Below, piece after piece: positions 1 through 5,410 of a DNA stretch of 29,587 nt. This DNA is from CAYFMS01 sp964491425 (GTDB lineage: Bacteria > Patescibacteriota > Patescibacteriia > UBA9934), in contig CAZBFR010000003.1 in the NCBI GenBank assembly GCA_964491425.1, forward strand, positions 1 through 29,587, given 5' to 3'. Within the stretch, counting starts at the first letter, position 1; every line of letters begins with the position of its first letter. Below the pieces are notes generated by a model. The model was given only the letters and a program-made list of their open reading frames with translations, had not been told where the DNA came from and made no database searches. A program made the position numbers and the translations under genes.

Positions 1-143
1 ACGCCGAGGGACGTCGCGATCGTGTCGCAGTCGTACCACTCGACGGCCTCGTTCGTCGGATCGATGTCCTCGATCTCGGGACCTTCGCAGGCTCCGAAGA
101 ACGAGGTGACCGCGACGGTGGCGAAGAAGGAGATGGAACGCAT
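1..143 (-). CDS. Putative lipoprotein, N-terminal part (C-terminus beyond window)
   Basis: The frame reads from an ATG at 143 down to the window edge, giving 47 codons. The start is supported by GGAG six nucleotides upstream. The N-terminus is a short hydrophobic signal sequence ending in FFGAC, a plausible lipobox with Cys at residue 19, followed by an acidic segment (EGPEIEDIDP). The neighbouring protein at 319-1206 has the same architecture, with LFGAC and Cys also at residue 19, so the two may be paralogous surface lipoproteins. The mature domain is not visible, so no function is proposed. Base composition is G+C-rich like the next gene and unlike the bulk of the window. Confidence 0.6.
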   Translation of the reverse strand, partial: MRSISFFATVAVTSFFGACEGPEIEDIDPTNEAVEWYDCDTIATSLG

Positions 144-153
144 CGGATGCTCC

Positions 154-172
154 AAAACCGGCTTTTGGCCGG
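154..172 (-). terminator. Small hairpin with T-run between the two lipoprotein genes
   Basis: On the minus strand a 5-bp stem (CCGGC/GCCGG, loop CAAAA) is followed directly by TTTT and then by the GGAG of the gene starting at 143. It could be a weak intrinsic terminator or attenuator between the two lipoprotein genes. The stem is short, so this is tentative. Confidence 0.35.
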
Positions 173-276
173 AGCGTGGATTGTGAATTGGGAATGAGTC
201 CCTCGATGGACACGAACTTGGTTCATGTTCATTGAGTGACCCGCCGACCATGCACGAAGCACGGCCAGCGGTCAGT

Positions 277-296
277 GTGACGGAGACTGCCGTCAC
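277..296 (-). other. Stem-loop just downstream of the lipoprotein stop
   Basis: A perfect 7-bp stem (GTGACGG/CCGTCAC, 6-nt loop) begins about 22 nt after the stop codon at 319. There is no T-run, so it may be a 3'-end stabilising hairpin rather than an intrinsic terminator. Nothing else was recognised in 173-318. Confidence 0.4.
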
Positions 297-318
297 GCAG
301 GTGGTGCGAGGACTCTCG

Positions 319-1206
319 TCACTCGCAACCGTTGCCGGGGTAGACGTCCGCGTTGTTGTCGTCGCAGTCGTCGCGACCCTCGGTCCAGTCCACGTAGCCG
401 TCCTGCCACGGATCGCACACGGCGACGAACAGGTAGTTGTTCGGATCTCCGTAGGTGTCGCCGTCGTTGTCCGCGAGGCGACGCTCGCGAGTGTAGCACC
501 ACTCGTCGGCGTAGTAGGGGTCGATCACGAAGCTGTCGCTGTCGATCACGGCCCATCCGCCGCCGTCTACGTACCCGTTCCCGGTCTCGATGTCGCTCCA
601 CTTGTAGTAGAGGGTCACCGTGGACTCCTCGCCGCTCTTGAGCTCGGGGAGCTCGTCGAGGACCAGCTGGAACGGTACGCCGTTCGAGTCGGGCAGGACA
701 TCGAACTCGCCGTCTTGGACGGAGAGATCCATGATGCACCAGTACTCGACGCGACCGTCCGTGTGGCTGACGGGCGCGCATTCGACGCTCATCCCGCGCC
801 CGTCGATCACGACGGTCGCCACGGTCGAGGTCAGGAGCTCGACGCTCTCGAGGTCGCGGATGTTGATCGCGATCTGTTCGATCGTGACCCCCTTGCCGCA
901 ACCGCCGACCGTGTGGAAGGCGCCGCCGATGTCCAGCGAGTCACGGATGTCGGTCGCGAAGCCCGTCAGGGTCGAGTTGAACTCGACGGACGGACGCGAT
1001 GCGGTGTTGAACCGCACATCGCTGTGCTCATGCACGAACGGTTCGCAGTTGTCCTCGGTCTCCTCTTCGGGCGCGGGGGTGACGGTGACGTCGATGTTGA
1101 CGTCGGCCTCGTCGCCCTCCACGGTGATGTTGTACACATCGGCGGGGTCGCAGGCCCCGAAGAGGGCGGTCGCGATGACGAAGGACAGGGTGTGGGTCTT
1201 GGCCAT
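319..1206 (-). CDS. Putative lipoprotein with C-terminal MopE-like metal-binding motif
   Basis: A 295-aa protein. AGGAG lies nine nucleotides before the ATG at 1206 and fixes the start. Residues 1-19 are a signal sequence ending in LFGAC (lipobox Cys19), followed by a very acidic Thr/Glu-rich linker. The middle region (about 50-240) is a beta-rich domain I do not recognise. The C-terminus carries DNDGDTYGD (about residue 245) and DDCDDNNADVYPGNGCE at the very end. This is the DxDGDxxGD...DCDDxxxxxxPG pattern of the acidic putative metal-binding repeats (MopE-like) common in Myxococcota surface proteins. Export as a lipid-anchored surface protein is inferred; a metal-binding role is inferred from the motif only. 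Composition and Shine-Dalgarno use differ from the core genes, suggesting transfer. The exact family of the central domain is unknown. Confidence 0.75.
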   Translation of the reverse strand: MAKTHTLSFVIATALFGACDPADVYNITVEGDEADVNIDVTVTPAPEEETEDNCEPFVHEHSDVRFNTASRPSVEFNSTLTGFATDIRDSLDIGGAFHTVGGCGKGVTIEQIAINIRDLESVELLTSTVATVVIDGRGMSVECAPVSHTDGRVEYWCIMDLSVQDGEFDVLPDSNGVPFQLVLDELPELKSGEESTVTLYYKWSDIETGNGYVDGGGWAVIDSDSFVIDPYYADEWCYTRERRLADNDGDTYGDPNNYLFVAVCDPWQDGYVDWTEGRDDCDDNNADVYPGNGCE

Positions 1207-1309
1207 GGTGGCTTACTCCTGGTTTTGCCTGTTAAGGCGTGGTTAACTTTTTAAGCTCTTGGGATTGCTCCCGATCAAACTCCGCAAGAATTTGCGATGT
1301 TAGATCGAG

Positions 1310-1341
1310 GGGGCATTCGGGAGAGTGTTCCCGAGTGCCCC
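1310..1341 (-). other. Long inverted repeat downstream of the 38-aa peptide gene
   Basis: Arms at 1310-1322 and 1329-1341 form a 13-bp stem with a 6-nt loop. It is fully paired on the plus strand (one T.G pair) and has one mismatch on the minus strand. It begins about 18 nt after the stop of the small gene. No T-run follows, so it may be a Rho-type or stabilising 3' hairpin. Nothing else convincing lies in 1207-1309. Confidence 0.45.
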
Positions 1342-1358
1342 ACGGATGGGGTGGCTCG

Positions 1359-1475
1359 TTACGAGGCGAGCCATCCCATGTATTGCATGAACCACCATGT
1401 CGCCGCCACGCTGGTGGCGACGAGGAGGGTGGCGATCCACCCTCCGATGACAAGATGGACAAGGGTACGGACCAT
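1359..1475 (-). CDS. 38-aa single-pass membrane peptide
   Basis: An ATG at 1475 is preceded by GGAGG with a 5-nt spacer, an excellent ribosome binding site. The frame runs 38 codons to TAA at 1359-1361. The product is a short Arg/His N-terminus followed by one long hydrophobic segment (LVIGGWIATLLVATSVAATW) and a Trp/Met-rich tail. A strong promoter at 1529-1557 lies about 50 nt upstream. The stop codon sits in the loop of a 6-bp hairpin (GGCTCG/CGAGCC). No homologue is recognised. It could be a small membrane regulator or a toxin-like peptide, but nothing in the sequence decides this. The call rests on RBS, promoter and hydrophobicity. Confidence 0.55.
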   Translation of the reverse strand: MVRTLVHLVIGGWIATLLVATSVAATWWFMQYMGWLAS

Positions 1476-1528
1476 GGGGGCCTCCGTTGCCACGTGGAGT
1501 GGCGCTAGGGTTAAAGGAACGGAGAATT

Positions 1529-1557
1529 ACTATAGCATAAAAAACGGCTTTTGTCAA
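1529..1557 (-). promoter_or_regulatory. Sigma70-type promoter for the small membrane peptide gene
   Basis: Read on the minus strand: TTGACA (1557-1552), exactly 17 bp, TATAGT (1534-1529), with an extended -10 TG at the usual position. The expected start is near 1522, giving a leader of roughly 47 nt. The rest of 1476-1614 is A+T-rich with no gene. Confidence 0.75.
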
Positions 1558-1614
1558 TGGAAAATGCTCTAAAAACGGCTAAAATAAGCCAAAAAGTAAA
1601 ATCGCCAAACAAAC

Positions 1615-1642
1615 AAAAAACCGCCTAACTTTCGCTAGACGG
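1615..1642 (-). terminator. Intrinsic terminator of the tRNA-fMet gene
   Basis: On the minus strand, six nucleotides after the encoded CCA, a 7-bp stem (CCGTCTA/TAGGCGG, one G.U pair, 8-nt loop) is followed by TTTTTT. It insulates the tRNA from the accessory genes downstream. Confidence 0.8.
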
Positions 1643-1690
1643 ATTTTTGGTTGCGGGGGTCGGATTTGAACCGACGACCTTCTGGTTATG

Positions 1691-2342
1691 CGTGCTACTA
1701 CGGTTTTCACCGCCAGCGCAAGCGCTGTTTGGAGTCTGGACTTTCTCTTCACCCACGGCCTAACCGTTTCGGGTGTCTGCCATTAAGTCTCTACACCTTC
1801 CTGCACAATGTGCAGGCTTGGCTCGGGATTACCATCTCTTGCGAGTGGAGGCTTCCCCGAGTTTGACAGAATTCACGCAGGACTTTCGTCTTGCGCAGCC
1901 CATTGCGAAATGAGTTGCCAAGCGTTTCGGTAAGGAAATGCTTTTGGTTTCCGCTGTCTCGTGGTTTCTTCTACGATTTGGATTTCTCCAGCGTAGCTAG
2001 TAAAAACGGTGACAGGGAAGATATAGAATACGTCGGATCCCTCAAGGGTCACGACTGCAAAATCGAAATCGTTTAGACGGTACTTTTCGCGCTTCATCAC
2101 GCGTCGGTTTGTCTTTGTTCGGCGATTATCTGTTGCATATGTCCCTGATCGCTTCTTTTTCCACGCGTGTTTCACCTGTATTTTTACAAGTTTCCCAGCG
2201 AGGTCAAGAATCAGGTCATAGGGCAAATGATCCCCTAGAGGTGTCGAAACACCCCATCCAAATTCCATCGCTTTTAAGACGACGGCATATTCGGAAACGA
2301 CTCCTTTTTGCTTGGTATTCATGGCAAATGATCTCGAGGTCG
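1691..2342 (-). mobile_element. Group I intron (652 nt) in the tRNA-fMet anticodon loop
   Basis: The intron lies between U33 and C34 and ends in G (omega-G, 1691). The core can be folded by eye on the minus strand. P3: TCTGTC (just after the ORF stop) with GGCAGA. P4: CTCGGG with CCCGAG. P6: CCTGCAC/GTGCAGG. P7: AGACT with AGTC. P8: CACCC/GGGTG with an inner ACGG/CCGT stem. P9: CAGCGC/GCGCTG. The string AATCCCGAGCCAAG is the canonical P4-P6 3' strand. The internal guide is near 1904-1896: GGCUG pairs with exon UGGCU (U33.G at the splice site) and the adjacent AUG pairs with exon CAU (P10). P2 is a GAAA-capped hairpin at about 1895-1875. Subgroup IC3, as in cyanobacterial tRNA introns, is my inference. 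Confidence 0.9.
1873..2322 (-). CDS. Intron-encoded PD-(D/E)xK homing endonuclease, I-Ssp6803I type
   Basis: A 149-aa protein encoded wholly inside the intron; it would cleave intronless tRNA-fMet genes and drive intron spread. Candidate catalytic residues are E11 (VSEYA), D36 (LPYDLILD), Q49 and K51 (IQVKHA). This is the E...D...QxK arrangement of the I-Ssp6803I / PDDEXK_5 family; I-Ssp6803I is itself about 150 aa and sits in a cyanobacterial tRNA-fMet intron. A basic stretch follows (KKKRSGTY, TKTNRRVMKREKYR), suited to DNA contact. No clear Shine-Dalgarno precedes the ATG at 2322, and the frame stays open back through the 5' tRNA exon. The last dozen codons coincide with the intron's guide sequence and P2. 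All candidate catalytic residues are present, so it may be active. Confidence 0.87.
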   Translation of the reverse strand: MNTKQKGVVSEYAVVLKAMEFGWGVSTPLGDHLPYDLILDLAGKLVKIQVKHAWKKKRSGTYATDNRRTKTNRRVMKREKYRLNDFDFAVVTLEGSDVFYIFPVTVFTSYAGEIQIVEETTRQRKPKAFPYRNAWQLISQWAAQDESPA

Positions 2343-2381
2343 AGCCAGACGAGCTACCGGGCTGCTCTACCCCGCGGGCGA

Positions 2382-2410
2382 ACTATACGGGATTTTTCGG
2401 TTTTGGTCAA
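2382..2410 (-). promoter_or_regulatory. Promoter of the tRNA-fMet gene
   Basis: On the minus strand: TTGACC (2410-2405), exactly 17 bp, TATAGT (2387-2382). Only five nucleotides separate the -10 box from tRNA position 1 (2376), so transcription should start at or within a base or two of the mature 5' end. Confidence 0.8.
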
Positions 2411-2414
2411 ATTT

Positions 2415-2423
2415 TGGTATACT
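2415..2423 (+). promoter_or_regulatory. Extended -10 promoter for the paired membrane-protein genes
   Basis: TGG followed by TATACT (2418-2423) forms an extended -10, back to back with the tRNA promoter. No good -35 was seen. The start would be near 2430, about 20 nt before the ATG at 2451. Confidence 0.55.
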
Positions 2424-2450
2424 CTAGCTAATAATTCTTTACTTGTTTTT

Positions 2451-3083
2451 ATGCAAAGTCTAATGCAGCCAAAGATTCATATCGGAGGCGCCCTTAAGGT
2501 TGGTTGGGAGATGCTTAAAGAGCATGTTCTACTATTCCTCGGTGGTGGATTTGTTTCCGCGATTCTTCTAGGGGTACCGCTTATTATTTTCAGCGTTTTG
2601 TTTAACGGAGAAGGGGCGGTTTCGCTTATCCTCGGTCTTCTATTCTTCGTCGTTTATCTCTTTGTTACCTACTGGCTCTTAAACGGGTGGCTACGGGTAC
2701 TTCTTGATATGTACGATCAAAAGCCGGTGTCGTTTAGCATGATCTTTACAAATATTGAAGACGCTGGACGACTTTTTCTCGCCGACGTTCTTCTTAATTT
2801 GATCGTCACGGCTGGATATTTTGTCTTTATTATCCCGGGTGTGATTTTCTCGATCATGTTCTCACAAACACGATTCTTTATTGTGGATAAGAAGATGGGC
2901 GTGCTTGACGCGATGAAGGCGAGCGCGCATGCGACCGACGGACACAAGTGGGATGTTCTTGGATTTATGCTCGTTGCGGGAATCGTAACGCTTCTTGGAC
3001 TCCTCGGATTCTTTGTCGGAATTATTTTCACGGTCATTATCGCGCAGGCTGCGCGCGTTGCGGTTTACCGCGCCCTCGCTTAA
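2451..3083 (+). CDS. Polytopic membrane protein, first of two paralogues
   Basis: About 211 aa with several hydrophobic segments (FLGGGFVSAILLGVPLIIF, LILGLLFFVVYLFVTYWLL, a Gly-rich pair near the C-terminus). It contains FFIVDKKMGVLDAMKASAHATDGHKW, a motif shared almost exactly with the next gene. The conserved-motif layout resembles DUF975 / GPDPase-type membrane domain proteins, where an (I/V)V(D/E)-K-x-G-x-x-(D/E)A segment precedes the last helices. I cannot name a function. The open frame extends upstream to 2109, but that part runs through the tRNA and intron region. I place the start at 2451 because it lies just after the promoter and because MxxLMxPKxHxGG aligns with the paralogue. 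ATG 2463 is the alternative. No Shine-Dalgarno is visible. Confidence 0.75.
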   Translation: MQSLMQPKIHIGGALKVGWEMLKEHVLLFLGGGFVSAILLGVPLIIFSVLFNGEGAVSLILGLLFFVVYLFVTYWLLNGWLRVLLDMYDQKPVSFSMIFTNIEDAGRLFLADVLLNLIVTAGYFVFIIPGVIFSIMFSQTRFFIVDKKMGVLDAMKASAHATDGHKWDVLGFMLVAGIVTLLGLLGFFVGIIFTVIIAQAARVAVYRALA

Positions 3084-3084
3084 T

Positions 3085-3726
3085 ATGGAGCATCTTATGC
3101 ATCCGAAGTTTCACTTCGGTGGGCTTGTTCGAGAATCTTGGACGCTTGTTAAGGAACGATTTTGGGCGCTTCTTGGACTTACGCTTCTTACGTACTTTCT
3201 TCTCGGGATTCCGGTTGGATTTCTCGCGATGATTGGACTTGCGATTGGCGACATTGTTGGCGGACTTCTCGTGTTCTTCGCCGTGATACTTGGGTTGGTG
3301 CTTATGGTTGTTTTCGCGCACGGGTGGTTGCAGATTGGAATCACGGTGCTTGATCGAAAGCCGCTTTCCGTTATGTCGATCTTTGGACAAATGGAAACAC
3401 TTCTTTCGTTTATCGCGACCGTTTTCATGTTCGCGTGTATCGTTACGTTCGGGTTCATTCTCTTTGTGATCCCTGGGTACATGTGGGCGAGTCGATTTGC
3501 GCTCGCGCCATACCTTGTCGTCGATAAGAAGATGGGGCCGATCGAGGCGTTTCGCGCGAGTTCGAAGGCAACGGAAGGATACCGATTCGACATATTTGCG
3601 GTTCAAGCCTTCGTTTCCTCGGCGATNNNNNNNNNNNNNNNNNNNNNNNNNNNNNNNNNNNNNNNNNNNNNNNNNNNNNNNNNNNNNNNNNNNNNNNNNN
3701 NNNNNNNNNNNNNNNNNNNNNNNNNN
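3085..3726 (+). CDS. Polytopic membrane protein, second paralogue (end masked)
   Basis: Begins one base after the previous stop. MEHLMHPKFHFGG mirrors the first paralogue's MQSLMQPKIHIGG. ATG 3097 is an alternative start, with GGAG six bases upstream. At least four hydrophobic segments follow (LGLTLLTYFLLGIPVGFLAM, GGLLVFFAVILGLVLMVVF, ATVFMFACIVTFGFILFVI), then the shared LVVDKKMGPIEAFRASSKATEGYRF motif. Sequence is lost at 3627-3726. By comparison with the paralogue about 31 residues remain, so the stop should fall very close to 3720-3726, just before the terminator. The true end is therefore uncertain by a few bases. Tandem duplication of one ancestral gene is the simplest origin. Function unknown. 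Confidence 0.72.
3627..3726. other. Run of 100 N
   Basis: Masked or unresolved sequence covering the 3' end of the second membrane-protein gene. The spacing expected from the paralogue fits a true length of about 100 nt. Confidence 0.95.
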
Positions 3727-3751
3727 CGCCTGCGGGCGTTGTTTTGTTTTT
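3727..3751 (+). terminator. Intrinsic terminator (left arm partly masked)
   Basis: CGCC TGCG GGCG followed by TTGTTTTGTTTTT. Four base pairs are visible; the stem may extend into the N run. It ends the two-gene membrane operon. Confidence 0.6.
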
Positions 3752-3771
3752 AGGGGAGGGCAGGGTATAAT
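3744..3771 (+). promoter_or_regulatory. Promoter of parAB
   Basis: TATAAT at 3766-3771 with TTGTTT (3744-3749) 16 bp upstream, the latter inside the T-tract of the preceding terminator. The predicted start near 3778 leaves only about five leader bases before the ATG at 3783. Confidence 0.6.
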
Positions 3772-3782
3772 GGCGAAGAACT

Positions 3783-4547
3783 ATGGGTCATATTGTATCG
3801 ATTGTGAATCAAAAGGGAGGCGTTGGGAAAACGACGACGAGCGTTAATCTTGCGGCGCATCTCGCGGAGCTTGGGAAGTACGTTCTCCTTGTCGATCTCG
3901 ACCCGCAAGGCAATGCCTCGTCGGGACTTGGCGTTGATCCGCGCGAGCTTCAGGGGACCTACGAGGCCATGACGGGTCTTCGACGCGCGAAAGAGGTCAT
4001 GGTTAAAACGAGCCACGACGGACTCCATCTTCTTGCCGCGAACGAAAATCTCGCGGGAGCGTCGATTGAACTTGTGAGCGAGCTAAACCGCGAGCGCAAA
4101 CTCCACCAAGCGTTACTCGAAGTGCGCAATGACTACGATTATATTTTGATTGACAACCCGCCGTCGCTCGGGCTTCTTACGATTAATGGACTCGTGGCTG
4201 CCGATAGCGTGTTAATTCCCGTGCAGGCGGAATATTTTGCGCTTGAGGGTCTCGGGCAGTTAATGAAAACCGTCGAACTTATTCGGCAGTCGATTAAGCC
4301 GGAACTACAAGTAATGGGCGCGGTTATTACGATGTTTGATCCTCGCACGAAACTTTCAAAGCAAGTACTCGAGGAACTCTATCGTCATTTCCCGGAGAAG
4401 ATTTTCCGCTCCGTAATTCCGCGCAGTATCCGACTCGCCGAAGCGCCAAGTTTTGGAAAAAGCATTGTGCACTATGATCCTGAATCGAAGGGATCGAAGG
4501 CCTACGAGCGACTTGCGCAAGAATTTATTACAAAAGAAGTACTATGA
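3783..4547 (+). CDS. parA: ParA/Soj chromosome-partition ATPase
   Basis: A 254-aa ParA-family ATPase. The deviant Walker A motif KGGVGKTTT is at residues 11-19, the Walker A' aspartates are in LLVDLDPQGNASSGLG (about residues 37-52), and the Walker B-like segment is YILIDNPPSLGLLT (about 120). ParA binds nucleoid DNA non-specifically in its ATP form and, with ParB-parS, segregates the replication origin. The length is typical of chromosomal Soj. It overlaps parB by ATGA, implying translational coupling. There is no Shine-Dalgarno, and the -10 box lies only 11 nt upstream of the ATG, pointing to a near-leaderless mRNA. Confidence 0.95.
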   Translation: MGHIVSIVNQKGGVGKTTTSVNLAAHLAELGKYVLLVDLDPQGNASSGLGVDPRELQGTYEAMTGLRRAKEVMVKTSHDGLHLLAANENLAGASIELVSELNRERKLHQALLEVRNDYDYILIDNPPSLGLLTINGLVAADSVLIPVQAEYFALEGLGQLMKTVELIRQSIKPELQVMGAVITMFDPRTKLSKQVLEELYRHFPEKIFRSVIPRSIRLAEAPSFGKSIVHYDPESKGSKAYERLAQEFITKEVL

Positions 4548-5410
4548 ATAAACCATTAGGAGGGCTCGGGCGTGGACTCGGCGCCCTTATTCCGACGAAA
4601 ATTGCGCCGGCGGCGAATACCGTCGAGGCGGCGGAGGCGAGTGGACTTCGGATTTTAGAAGTTGCGCCGTCGTCAATTGTTCCAAACCCACACCAACCGC
4701 GAAAGTTTTTCGCGCCGGGGGAACTTTCGGATCTCGTTTTAAGCGTAAAAGAGCACGGAGTTTTACAACCGCTTGTTGTTACGGATTTGGGCGGGGGACG
4801 CTACGAGCTTATCGCCGGAGAACGCCGACTTCGCGCGTCTCTCGAGGCCGGGCTAAGGGCGGTGCCGGTTGTTGTACGCGAGGCGACGCAACCGCAAAAA
4901 CTTGTTCTTGCGCTTATCGAAAATATCCAGCGCCACGATCTAAACGCGATCGAGGAAGCACAAGCGTATCAATCGCTTGCGGATCTCTTCGGCCTTTCGC
5001 TTGAGCAAATTGCGGAGAAGATGGGGAAGAGTAAGGAGCATGTTCGCTTAACACTCGCGCTTTTGTCGCTCGAACCGGAAATTCAAAACGCGGTGATGGA
5101 AGGACAGCTAAAGCGTTCGCACGCAATGGCCTTGTTAAATGAAAAAAATCCTGAGCGTCGCAACGGTCTCTTCCGAGAGATCTTAGAAAACGGATTAAGC
5201 GTTCGCGCCGTACAGTCTCGCGCCGGTCACTTTATTCCAAAGCCACCGGCCGATCGTCACCCAACGATTCTTTCGATGGAGGCCGAGCTTCGCGATCATT
5301 TCGGAACAAAGGCCGTGATTAAAATGAAAGAAAATAGCGGAACGGTTACGTTACACTTTTACTCGAGGCAGGATTTAAAAAACATGCTCGAACGGCTTCT
5401 TAAGAGCTAG
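4544..5410 (+). CDS. parB: ParB/Spo0J chromosome-partition protein
   Basis: A 288-aa protein with the usual layout. An N-terminal basic/Gly stretch (GGLGRGLGALIP) is the ParA-stimulating region. The ParB/sulfiredoxin-like CTPase domain follows, with IVPNPHQPRKFF and LIAGERRLRAS. Then comes the helix-turn-helix region (LSLEQIAEKMGKSKEHVRLTLALL) that reads parS, and a C-terminal dimerisation segment. ParB loads at parS sites, slides as a CTP-dependent clamp and works with ParA. No match to the canonical parS palindrome was noticed in the window. The start overlaps parA by four bases. The TAG stop overlaps the TAG of the convergent rel gene. Confidence 0.95.
   Translation: MNKPLGGLGRGLGALIPTKIAPAANTVEAAEASGLRILEVAPSSIVPNPHQPRKFFAPGELSDLVLSVKEHGVLQPLVVTDLGGGRYELIAGERRLRASLEAGLRAVPVVVREATQPQKLVLALIENIQRHDLNAIEEAQAYQSLADLFGLSLEQIAEKMGKSKEHVRLTLALLSLEPEIQNAVMEGQLKRSHAMALLNEKNPERRNGLFREILENGLSVRAVQSRAGHFIPKPPADRHPTILSMEAELRDHFGTKAVIKMKENSGTVTLHFYSRQDLKNMLERLLKS

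Larger units (their letters stand above)
1648..2376 (-). tRNA. Initiator tRNA-fMet (CAU), interrupted by a group I intron
   Basis: The exons are 2376-2343 (positions 1-33) and 1690-1648 (C34 to the encoded CCA). Together they make a 77-nt tRNA. Acceptor stem: C1 opposite A72 (unpaired, an initiator hallmark), then G2-C71 to G7-C66. D arm: GAGC/GCUC with loop AGCCCGGUA. Anticodon stem: UCUGG/CCAGA around loop CUCAUAA. T stem: GUCGG/CCGAC with loop UUCAAAU. It closely matches the standard bacterial initiator tRNA. Position 29-41 is U-A rather than the third G-C pair usual in initiators. The gene has its own promoter and terminator. The intron must be spliced to make a functional initiator tRNA. 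Confidence 0.93.

Noticed and set aside
232..1254. Plus-strand 340-aa open frame opposite the lipoprotein gene
   Set aside because: Shadow of the G+C-rich minus-strand gene: Val/Asp/Gly-rich, no RBS, no recognisable domain.
1232..1462. Minus-strand frame ending with a helical, protein-like tail (ILAEFDREQSQELKKL)
   Set aside because: It overlaps the better supported 38-aa gene in another frame and has no RBS. The tail could be a remnant, but nothing supports a gene.
2109..2450. N-terminal extension of the first membrane protein
   Set aside because: It reads antisense through the intron and tRNA exon and lies upstream of the predicted promoter. The paralogue lacks it.
3783..5410. parS centromere site near parAB
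   Set aside because: No canonical palindromic parS was seen by eye in the window; it may lie elsewhere.
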